From: Prostheceraeus crozeri
Taxonomy: Eukaryota > Platyhelminthes > Polycladida > Euryleptidae
Length of the DNA stretch: 64,000 nucleotides
Direction of reading: 5' to 3'
Assembly (NCBI GenBank): GCA_907163375.1
Contig: CAJQUW010004571.1
Coordinates: forward strand, 28,883-92,882
Every line of letters starts with the position of its first letter. The stretch's first letter is position 1. The translations under genes were made by a program, and so were the position numbers. This document shows, piece by piece, positions 55,951 to 64,000 of the stretch. The notes below the pieces were generated by a model, which was given only the letters and a program-made list of their open reading frames with translations, was not told the origin of the DNA and ran no database searches.

Positions 55951-58900
55951 GTGATGTGAGTTCCAGCTCAGGACTCTCGCGGCAAGGCAACGAGTGGGAA
56001 TGTGCCGACTGCGGACATATGTTTACAAGGAAGCACAGTCTCCTTCGACACATCAAACAACGTGTGTGTCAACGCAAAGCGGCGTCAATCTCCGGAGGTG
56101 AAGTTGATTCTGACGATGACATCTCCTTTCCTTGCGATTTGTGCCCTCTTTCTTTTGATAGTCACTTTCAGCGATCTTCGCACAGACTTCAACACACGCA
56201 TGCAAATGATCACTACACCAACGGTACCTCTACCATCTCCCTCATTAATGTTTCACATAATAATTTAGTACGCGACTACTGCATGGAGTCCAATACTCAA
56301 ATTGTAGATTTTCCTGAGTGGCTCCTTCAAAATTCTAACATTATCGAAGCGCTCTTCAATAATTTAGACAATTTTAGAATGAAGGCGCTCATCTACCTTA
56401 AACTAAAATATATTAAAATAGATTTTCAAACGGGTCAAGTGACGGAGAGAATACAGTTTCATATTCCTTCCTCTTCCGCAACCGAAGTTGTAGACTGCGA
56501 GTCTTGGCTAAATTTTCACATTCAATGTTTAAAATCAAATGTAGATAAATTCAATCAACGCGACAGCGCTCTCATTTTTGATGGTGTGGACTCAGCCATA
56601 TTCAAAATTTCCCTATTAGAAAGTCATGCAGCTCGAGGCACATTTAAACTTCCAAAAACGTTGTATAATAAGAAAGCTGTCATCAATGTTGATTGTAAAT
56701 CACAGTGTTTCAAATATGCAGTCCTATCCATCCTTCACTATAATGATATCAACGCGCATCGAGATCGCACCTATAGCTATAGACAGTGGGAGGATGAACT
56801 AGACTTTGAAGGTTGTGATAGTAACAACATGAAAATCAAAGATGTAGAAACGTTCGAAAAACATAATAAGATTAAAATTGTCGTTCACGTGTGGGAGAAG
56901 GGGTTGAAGGGTGCCCGCTATAATTCACGTTCAACTTGTTATGAACGTGTAGTCAACCTCTTATTAGTAAAACAAGATGATAGCGAGGAATGGCACTACT
57001 GTGGTATTCCCAAAATCTCTCGCTTGTACACTCACTTGGGGCACTCTAAAAGAGGTGAACATTTTGTATGCGACCGCTGCATCCGCTCATTTTGGAGTAA
57101 AGATAAATTTGAAACTCACTATGAATGGTGCAAGCGAGGTAAATTACAAATGGAACGCATGCCCAAAGATAAAATATTTTCACATAGGGATAATGGTGAC
57201 GAATTAAGTCCCCTGCGTGTCATTTACGCAGACATAGAATGCTACATTGATGATATCATCCACAAGCCAGCAGCCATATCCTGCTATGAAGTATGGCATG
57301 ACCACTTTAGGAATAGACAAAACAAAATGCATACTTGGCAAGGTGAAGATTGCATTTCAAAATTTCTAGAATTTCTCGATAAAGCTGCAAAATTTCAACA
57401 ATCATATGATTCCCAATTGCAGCGTAAGTCACTACATATGTCAGATGAAGACAAACAAAAATTTGAAAGTTGCACATCCTGTCCTAAATGTCATAAAACG
57501 TTTGATGACGATAAAATTAAGAAAGTGCGTGATCATGATCACATCACTGGTAAATTTAGAAACGCACTCTGCTCCAAATGTAACTTTTCACTTAGGTTGA
57601 GACGTCGTGTACTACCCGTCATTTTTCATAACTTTAAGGGCTATGACAGTCATATGCTCATAAAAGGAGGGTTGAGCCAGATGAAATCGTGGCAGTTTAA
57701 TGTAATAGCACAAACGAGAGAAAAATTCATGGCAATGACAGCAAAAGTACCAGTAGATAAAACTAAAGAAAATAAGACAGTCTTCTTCGAAATAAAATTT
57801 TTAGATTCATTTCAATTCATGTCAGCGTCACTAGCTTCTCTCGTTCGTAATCTCAAGTTTCTTCCCCATAGTCAAACTTTGAAGAAACACTATCCAAACT
57901 TAACGGATGAAATAATCACTCGCAAAGGAGTCTTTCCTTATGCGTATTTTAGCTCAATGTCTAAACTAAATGAAACAACCCTTCCTTCCATTGACAAATT
58001 CAAAAACGATTTGACGGGTGAAGATTGTCCAGTAGAGGACTATGAACATGCTCAAGAGGCATGGTTAAAATTTAATTGTAAAACGTTTGGCGATTATATG
58101 ATCGCTTACTTAGAATTAGATGTCATTTTGCTGGCTGATGTCTTTCAGGAGTTTCGACGAGTGGCATTAGAAGAAGACAAATTAGATCCTATCCACTTTG
58201 TCAGTCTACCAGCCATGTCCTTTAAATCAGCCTTTAAAATGACTGGTGAGACCATTCATCTCTTACAAGACCCGGAGATGTATAATATATTTGAGCGCGG
58301 AATACGCGGTGGTCTCACATTTGTAAATAAACATCATATAAAATCTGAAACAGTAGGTGATGATCATATCCACCTAAAGTACTATGACCAAAATAATTTA
58401 TATGGCAGTTCACTGTCTAAACCACTACCTCATTCCGAGTTTAGTTGGTTAAATCAAAATGAGCTTGAGTATTACTCCAACCCTTCAAACATACTGAATA
58501 TTCCAGATGAAGGTGATTGGGGATATTATTTTGAAGTGGATTTGATTTATCCAAATAGTATTAAAAATAAAACTGCTGATTTCCCACTCGCACCTGAATC
58601 TGGCGAAGTGACTGAAGATATGTTTTCACCATTCATGTCACAATTTCATAATAACTTAACAGAGTGTGGACAGCCAAGGTACAAACCATGCCGCAAACTT
58701 TTACTCACCCAATATGATAAGAAAAATTATCTCGTACACTTCTGCATATTAAAATTCTATTTAGAAATGGGCATGCTTCTAAAGTCAGTTCACCGCATTA
58801 TCAAATTTAGACAGAAAGCCTTCCTCAAACCCTACATAGATAGTAACAGTCAAAAACGTGCACTCGCCCAAAATAATTTTGAAAAGGATTTTTATAAATA

Positions 58901-59735
58901 TAAGAATAATAGTCTATTCGGAAAGACCATGGAGGATGTTAGAAAACGTATGAATTACAAACTAGTCGTTGATGAACAAAAATATCACAAATTGACCTCA
59001 TCACCTCTTTTCATTGATAGAGACATCATCGATGAGGATCTTGTAGGTGTTAAAATGATTAAATCAGAAGTTGAGTTGTGCAAACCCATCTATATTGGGC
59101 AAGCCGTTTTAGATTATTCCAAGCTTGAAATGTATCAACTCTTCTACAAAATATTAAAACCATGCCCTCTCGTAAAAGAGGTTCGCTTGCTGGGTGGTGA
59201 TACAGATAGTTTCTTTTTAGGAATTACCACTCAAAAAGATTTAAATTTTAATGAAGTAGGTAAGTCATTAGAAAAATATTTCGATACATCTAACTACAAT
59301 CCCACTCATCCACTCTATTCCATACAGAATAAAGCCAAACTTGGTTGTTTTAAGGATGAAACAGCAGGAAAGGAAATAGATGAAATGATTCTCCTCCGTC
59401 CTAAAATGTATTCCATGAAACTAAAAGAATGTGCAGATAGTATTAAGCGTGCTAAAGGTATATCAAAATCCATTGTTCATAAAATGAAACATCGGTCCTA
59501 TAAGAAGGCCTATAAAAATAAAACTATAACGTTTGTCAATATGACAATCTTAAAATCTCAAGTTCATACTGTGAAAACGTACACGTTCAAGAAACGAGCA
59601 CTTTCAGCATGGGAGGATAAGAGGTGTTGGATAGGACATAACACATCTCTTCCACATGGACATCCTGACACAAACATACCTCCACCCAAAAGAATAAAAC
59701 TCACGCTACCACATTCAGGAGATGTATTGACATAA
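55951..59735 (+). CDS. polB: Family-B DNA polymerase of the Polinton-like element (main exon)
   Basis: The main exon is open for about 1260 residues. Order: a C2H2-type zinc finger (ECADCGHMFTRKHSLLRHIK, near 56000) and further Cys/His motifs (56135, 57070); Exo I DIECY (57230); an HNH/endonuclease-VII-like block with CPKCHKTF, VRDHDHITGKFR and CSKCNF (57480-57590); Exo II HNFKGYDSHML (57630); Exo III YLELDVILLADVF (58110); Pol A YYDQNNLYG (58380); Pol B KNNSLFGKTMED (58905); Pol C GGDTDSFF (59200). This is the layout of virus-like protein-primed polymerases. It replicates the element's own DNA. An AATAAA at 59893-59898 probably ends its transcript. Copy looks whole. Confidence 0.9.
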
Positions 59736-59884
59736 TCAACTTTAACTCAGTATTTTGATGTTGCTTTTTGTAGATATACATGGTTGTTTTATGTATCGCA
59801 TGAGATCGTTTCTTCCTTGTGAATATATGCCTACAGTCAGCCCATTCCCCTATATCTGTGAAAAGACTTTTTCATATACATATT

Positions 59885-59898
59885 TTTATTTCAATAAA
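59885..59898. terminator. Convergent poly(A) signals
   Basis: AATAAA on the plus strand at 59893-59898 serves the polymerase gene. TTTATT at 59885-59890 is AATAAA on the minus strand and serves the 516-aa gene. The two signals lie within 14 bp, so the convergent transcripts would overlap at their tips. Confidence 0.65.
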
Positions 59899-59913
59899 CA
59901 TATCACAATGACT

Positions 59914-61464
59914 TCACTTTGTTTTCCGAAACACTAAAGTTACGAGGGATTTAGTATCTTTCACATGGATACACTCTTGTAAACCATTGGTAATTTTGAT
60001 AGCAATAGAGGGTATAGTTTGTTTGACGACGGGATGATAGAAAATAGATTCAAACATCTTCTCGACTATTCCATATGAAGCGTCTTTATCATGAATGAAA
60101 TCACGTAAAATGTATTCTTTTTTCTCGCCAACAGAAATAGGTAGAATCAAATCACTTTGAATGTAAAGGTGCTGTTCATGTTTATCAAGTGTCATTGGTG
60201 TTTCTATACCAATCGTATGCGCAGCAGCAAACACAGTTTGTAGCATTGAAAAACCAAAGAGTTTTTTCAAATTTTTACTCAATTGACATTGAATGTCATC
60301 ACCCAGTTTCAGAACAACGCGTTGATTTTCAATTGAAAACGAAATGTGGTGTGTCTTTACATCATATTTACTTTTCATCACATGCTTCAACTTCTGTTGT
60401 ATATAAGGATTTACTACATGAATGAAGCTTTCAACTGTATGATATAGACGCGGCATTATATTGATAGCAACTTTAGATTCTTCATAAGACTGGTAAATTT
60501 TCTTGATGCGATCGCCATAGATGTCCACCCACCATTCATCATTAACTGAATCAGCTTTAGTGTGATATTCATGAGAAGCATACACCACACCGCTTCCAAT
60601 AATAGGTGTATAATGTCTTACAAAATGACGCAAGGTTGGAGAGAAATAAACTGTAAGTTTGTCATTATATTTCTGAATAACCAACTTATTTTTGTCCGCC
60701 ATAATTTTCTCTCCATACTTCTTACCCACAGTCTCATTCCATCGTTTTACTAACTCAATAAGTGATAAAGGTTGAACACCACGCTTTTTCAAAATGATGC
60801 GTTCTTCGCATTCTACAACATCTTCATCAAATATTTTAAATCTATAATGAAATTTGTTGATTCGATTTGAATAAACTTTTCTAACATTTGCAGTAGCAAT
60901 TGACGTTAGATGTAGTCCATGACCAAAACCGAGATGCGGATAGAATTCACTATCCAACCTCAGCGTAAGACCTTTAGTAAAAGAATGAAAGCGGAGGAAC
61001 TGTCTCCCACTCCAATGATAGATAGTAAACTCATAAGCTTTCTGATTTTTATTCTTCATGATGGAAGTATTACCACTGTTGAATGCCTTAATAATTTTCT
61101 CATTCCCAAATGGCTCATAAGAATCTGATTTTATCTGAATCCATTCATAGTTCCACTTTCCATCTGATGTTAAATTGTATGGGAACTGGAATGCATTATT
61201 CATCGTTATTCCATCATGGGTGCGAGGAGTCAATATCATTTCTTCCAAATCATTCACATTCTGAATATTGCTATCATAGCAAATACTAGAAACGCCAACC
61301 TCCCATTCACCTTCTAAATGCAGTGGCCGATTTAATTCTACTCGATAGTCTGATGGTTTATTTTTGGGAAATTTATTCATAGAAGCATTACTGGGCAAGT
61401 AGATTAGAAACGAGTCCTTATTTTCACTTTCCATATTATTCACATTGGAAAAATATATTAGCAT
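59914..61464 (-). CDS. Probable virion-associated protein of the element, 516 aa
   Basis: The N-terminal motif FLIYLPSNASMNKFP..., PLHLEGEWEVGVSSICY is characteristic of a protein found in many Polinton/adintovirus-like elements of animals. The second Met (MESENKDSF) is a likely alternative start. The C-terminal part has HLYIQSDLILPISVGEKK and ends in a beta-strand pattern (KSLVTLVFRKTK). It is a paralogue of the 459-aa neighbour, which lies 9 nt upstream on the same strand. Function in the particle (fibre or minor structural protein) is inference. Copy is open throughout. Confidence 0.7.
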   Translation of the reverse strand: MLIYFSNVNNMESENKDSFLIYLPSNASMNKFPKNKPSDYRVELNRPLHLEGEWEVGVSSICYDSNIQNVNDLEEMILTPRTHDGITMNNAFQFPYNLTSDGKWNYEWIQIKSDSYEPFGNEKIIKAFNSGNTSIMKNKNQKAYEFTIYHWSGRQFLRFHSFTKGLTLRLDSEFYPHLGFGHGLHLTSIATANVRKVYSNRINKFHYRFKIFDEDVVECEERIILKKRGVQPLSLIELVKRWNETVGKKYGEKIMADKNKLVIQKYNDKLTVYFSPTLRHFVRHYTPIIGSGVVYASHEYHTKADSVNDEWWVDIYGDRIKKIYQSYEESKVAINIMPRLYHTVESFIHVVNPYIQQKLKHVMKSKYDVKTHHISFSIENQRVVLKLGDDIQCQLSKNLKKLFGFSMLQTVFAAAHTIGIETPMTLDKHEQHLYIQSDLILPISVGEKKEYILRDFIHDKDASYGIVEKMFESIFYHPVVKQTIPSIAIKITNGLQECIHVKDTKSLVTLVFRKTK

Positions 61465-61473
61465 ACGTTTGCA

Positions 61474-62853
61474 TTAACTCTTCATTCGGAAATGGAGTGT
61501 GATACTTGTCACAGCATCTTTATGAAAAGGAATTAACGCACCAGCATCGTCATAAATGGCAATATCAATTTGTGGGATGTAGTTTGATTTCAGCTTTGTA
61601 TAATGCACTTTCTTGAAAGTATGCTCAGATAAAATACTGCAGCTCTTTGGCTGGTATGGTATCATTGCTAGCAATGGAGCTTCAACATCTCCCACACGTA
61701 CATCTTCACCAATATTGGAATATATCTGAAAATAGTTAATACGACGCGATAGCGACATGTCTGCGCTAGCTTTGGTTACAGTACCACTTTTAAAGATATT
61801 TTGGTCAAAACCCAAAATGTCCATTAGAGTTTTATCCATAATTAGTTCAATACCTTTTCCACTTATAGTGAGAGACAAAGTACCTTCTTTTTCAGAAAAT
61901 GAAATATGTTGGTCATTAATCACTTCATTTAAATAATCTACAACCAATTTAACTGAAGTAATGATGCGAGGCATCAACACTCTTGTTTCATGTAAGATAC
62001 CACCGAAAGGCTCTACACACTTTCTGTATAAAGATACGGTCCATTCTGTATCAAATTGATTTGACCTTTCACATGGTAAATGTTGCATATTAAATTTTCC
62101 ATGAACAGCTGCAGAATGATGTCGCAAGAACTGATGAAAATCTTTTGAACAAACTAATACTAGATCATCATCATTTAATTTACTTATTGCAATATGATTA
62201 GATGATTTAATATAAGTCAATGTTGCCACTTGTTTACCATCAACTCGAAGGAGATAATTAAATTTCTTCAATAATGTTTCAGGAGTCATGTTTGTCTTTC
62301 TTGGCTTAATCACAATCTTCTTCACCAACGTCTTCTCATTTTTTGGAATAAGATCTACATAATAAGCTTCCTCTCGATATATTAACTGTTTATGAGCACT
62401 TATGTGGTAATTAACGTTAAAATTATCATAGGTTGTCAAGGCGCTAGCGAGGTAACCTAAATCATTTCTTAAACTTGGACTTAAACCAACAATCCAATCT
62501 TTCTCAACTACATGATGTATATAAGTATAATCATCATTGTGTGGAGTAAATTGGGCAATATGTTTACACGCTTTATTCAAGAAATCATATATAAACTTTT
62601 TACATGATAAGAGATCTTTCTTTGGCCACTGTGGAATGTATACTCGGCAGCCCTTTTCACATTGGTAAGCAGCTGTACGTCTCATATTAATAGTCATCAC
62701 CTCATGATCAAAAGTATAGACACAGTTGCTATAAACAAGTTGAGTGACACCCACTTCCCAATTCCCATTTAGCTGTTGTGCATGATCAATGGGAGTAGAA
62801 AAGAGTGCGGCTCGATTACTAGTAAATCTCTTTGTAGCCGCATTGCTAAGCAA
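61474..62853 (-). CDS. Paralogous probable virion-associated protein, about 459 aa
   Basis: It shares with the 516-aa protein the N-terminal pattern LLSNAATKRFTS then LNGNWEVGVTQLVYSN. The C-terminal pattern is FQIYSNIGEDVRVGDV, IDIAIYDDAGALIPFH and a final SITLHFRMKS. The middle regions also align loosely (HFVRH in one, HQFLRHH in the other). A tandem duplication followed by deep divergence explains the pair. The translation start is not obvious from the sequence. Its 5' end is only about 55 bp from the divergent PC4-like gene. Confidence 0.68.
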   Translation of the reverse strand: MLSNAATKRFTSNRAALFSTPIDHAQQLNGNWEVGVTQLVYSNCVYTFDHEVMTINMRRTAAYQCEKGCRVYIPQWPKKDLLSCKKFIYDFLNKACKHIAQFTPHNDDYTYIHHVVEKDWIVGLSPSLRNDLGYLASALTTYDNFNVNYHISAHKQLIYREEAYYVDLIPKNEKTLVKKIVIKPRKTNMTPETLLKKFNYLLRVDGKQVATLTYIKSSNHIAISKLNDDDLVLVCSKDFHQFLRHHSAAVHGKFNMQHLPCERSNQFDTEWTVSLYRKCVEPFGGILHETRVLMPRIITSVKLVVDYLNEVINDQHISFSEKEGTLSLTISGKGIELIMDKTLMDILGFDQNIFKSGTVTKASADMSLSRRINYFQIYSNIGEDVRVGDVEAPLLAMIPYQPKSCSILSEHTFKKVHYTKLKSNYIPQIDIAIYDDAGALIPFHKDAVTSITLHFRMKS

Positions 62854-62907
62854 AATATGATAAAAACGACATTTTTATATTGCTAATCTGCAACTTTGCA
62901 TAACATC

Positions 62908-63240
62908 ATGAAGACTTGGATTTTGGACTCTCTACAATATATCAGAGTTGATCGTGATGGAAACGTACATTTCAAAAATTCTCATGGTCATACATCAAGA
63001 GGAATTACATTAACATGGCGACAATTTGTCAACCTCAATGATATCATGAGGGATTTGGAATATTTTGAAACATTATGATTCATCTCCTTGGGTGATCAAG
63101 TTTGGCTTCAACATTACAGAAATGAAATTCAAATCTACCATTCTCATTCCGCAAACTGTTTCTCATTTCGCAAATACAATTGGGAGAAGTATAGAAGATA
63201 CATACATCGCTCCATCATGACATTTATTCGTCGTGAGTTC
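62908..63240 (+). CDS. PC4-like small gene of the element, copy 1
   Basis: ATG at 62908 opens MKTWILDSLQYIRVDRDGN, then VHFKNSHGHTSRGITLTWRQF and VNLNDIMRDLEYF. The pattern D.DGNV.F, a gap, RGI.LT..QF..L and a helix resembles the C-terminal DNA-binding domain of transcription coactivator PC4. Sequence similarity with the next gene continues to about 63240. Family assignment is inference; the tandem duplication is plain from the sequence. Confidence 0.45.
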
Positions 63241-63286
63241 ATCGCCCTACTATGCAAATCTTAATCAGATATGATTACCACGCACC

Positions 63287-63608
63287 ATGAGTTGGAAATT
63301 AGATTCCCTACAACGTATTGAAACGGATCATGATCGAAACGTCTATTTCAAAGATTCAACTGGAAATGTGAGAAGAGAGTTTGTTTTATCTTATCGTCAT
63401 TTTCAATCTCTACATCATATCATGAAGGACTTGAAATACTTCTATATGAAAAGACATTCACGTATTGGAAATCGCATCTGGCTGCGCGTCAACAATCCGG
63501 GAATTCAACTCTATCATTCCCAACTTCATACTAACTTCACATTTCATCAAGGTAGTTGGGAAAAGTATAAAAGGAAGGTACATCGCTCAATTTACTCATT
63601 CTTTCATC
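63287..63608 (+). CDS. PC4-like small gene of the element, copy 2
   Basis: ATG at 63287 opens MSWKLDSLQRIETDHDRNVY, then FKDSTGNVRREFVLSYRHF and QSLHHIMKDLKYF. These match copy 1 at most structural positions. The shared second half reads GNRIWLR... then GSWEKYKRKVHRSIYSF. The frame continues to 63751 but overlaps the next gene from 63609, and the end after about 63610 is probably not conserved. A role as single-strand DNA or promoter-binding cofactor would fit PC4 relatives. Confidence 0.5.
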
Positions 63609-63734
63609 ATGAAGCGCCATCGCTACACCATCGTCAACATTCTCCGTCGCTTCAGACTCTACACCAAAATCGATCTCACCACATTACGCCAACAGCTTCC
63701 AAACAGCAAGTATTACCCGGCCGTCCTCAAATGA
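63609..63734 (+). CDS. TBP-like fragment of the element
   Basis: ATG at 63609 opens RYTIVNILRRFRLYTKIDLT then TLRQQLPNSKYYPAVLK. This resembles the first half of a TATA-binding-protein repeat, normally IVN...LG..LDL..IA...N.EY.P..F.AVI. Only about half of one repeat is visible before the stop. The element's genes have strong TATA boxes, which would suit a virus-encoded TBP-like factor. The assignment is by motif only. Confidence 0.45.
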   Translation: MKRHRYTIVNILRRFRLYTKIDLTTLRQQLPNSKYYPAVLK

Positions 63735-64000
63735 TTAGTGGTGAAAGATGAACAAGATGTTTCTCTAACTGAGTGGAATCTTCAACCATCTTCCCAAATG
63801 CGGACGTGGTGAGCTCACAATAGATTCCTCAAGGCACCCTCTTCTACAACATCTCCATAACGGCGCAAGTCCCCCCAATGCGCTTAGAGGCTACAGAGAC
63901 CTACTACGTCGGATATGGAAGAGGGAGAGGTGTGTGATGTCGAACTAGACTGTGGAACAATATGGTGATCTCTACTCAATTGAGGACAGTCTATCATTTT
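63735..64000. other. Element interior at the window end
   Basis: No convincing frame is visible. It may hold the start of the next gene of the element, which continues past the window. Confidence 0.4.

Larger units (their letters stand above)
51040..64000. mobile_element. Polinton-like virus element, left/central part; looks largely whole where visible
   Basis: Family call rests on a protein-primed-type family-B DNA polymerase (55951-59735) with zinc-finger and HNH-like parts and on a pair of proteins of a family common in Polinton/adintovirus-like elements (59914-62853). Small TATA-driven genes and HDV-like ribozymes lie at 51.6-54.1 kb; PC4-like and TBP-like genes at 62.9-63.7 kb. Integrase, packaging ATPase, protease and major capsid genes are not in this window and would lie beyond 64000. 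The left end is unplaced, perhaps in the C-tract array from 48.8 kb. Most long frames are open, so the copy is young; I would guess few breaks. Confidence 0.75.

Overview
This looks like a window of an AT-rich nuclear genome from an invertebrate animal, probably marine. Coding sequence is sparse. GT-AG introns and AATAAA signals are present, and there is a tRNA-headed SINE of a kind widespread in molluscs, brachiopods and echinoderms. Several DNA transposon superfamilies (hAT, Harbinger, Mutator-like, Tc1/mariner, piggyBac-like), a 5'-truncated Jockey/CR1-type LINE and a Polinton-like virus element are also here. The species cannot be named from sequence alone. There are no rRNA genes, no functional tRNA genes and no CRISPR arrays.

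Layout. 1-10 kb: repeat-rich, gene-free DNA with foldback hairpins, two hAT-type non-autonomous elements with 8-bp target duplications, and a 2-kb palindrome (7024-9024). 10.0-14.4 kb: the one convincing host gene, a very basic Arg/Trp/His/Gly-rich protein with 16 near-identical ~55-residue repeats plus one diverged unit. Three consecutive repeats in the middle are read in another frame between two compensating indels. 14.4-29.8 kb: mostly decayed repeats, including a LINE fragment, a transposase-like relic, and a Tc1 copy inserted in a foldback element. 29,847-36,429: a Harbinger element with 3-bp target duplications. It carries a transposase end on the plus strand and a two-exon Myb/SANT-like gene on the minus strand, whose intron contains the transposase exon. 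36.6-39 kb: a hAT transposase relic split by a Mutator-like foldback with a 9-bp duplication. 39.2-46.7 kb: a candidate TIR-bounded element enclosing a nearly identical 0.95-kb inverted duplication with two SANT/MADF-like genes. 48.8-50.85 kb: a satellite of ~295-bp units with long C-tracts, ending in an inverted copy.

51-64 kb: the visible part of a Polinton-like virus element. It has a type-B DNA polymerase with zinc-finger and HNH-like domains, a paralogous pair of probable virion proteins, a duplicated PC4-like gene, a TBP-like fragment and several small TATA-driven genes. Its left side holds the most striking signal of the window: three copies of a 140-bp cassette, each placed just after a gene. 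Each contains a full 69-nt hepatitis-delta-virus-like (HDV-like) self-cleaving ribozyme, with P1 and its G-U wobble, P2, 3-bp P3, the UCCUCGC (or UCCACGC) loop, a UUCG-capped P4 and the GGCGAAU active-site strand. No poly(A) signal lies between the stop codons and the ribozymes, and the next gene has its own TATA box. I infer that the ribozymes form or reset RNA ends in a gene-ribozyme-promoter-gene cassette.
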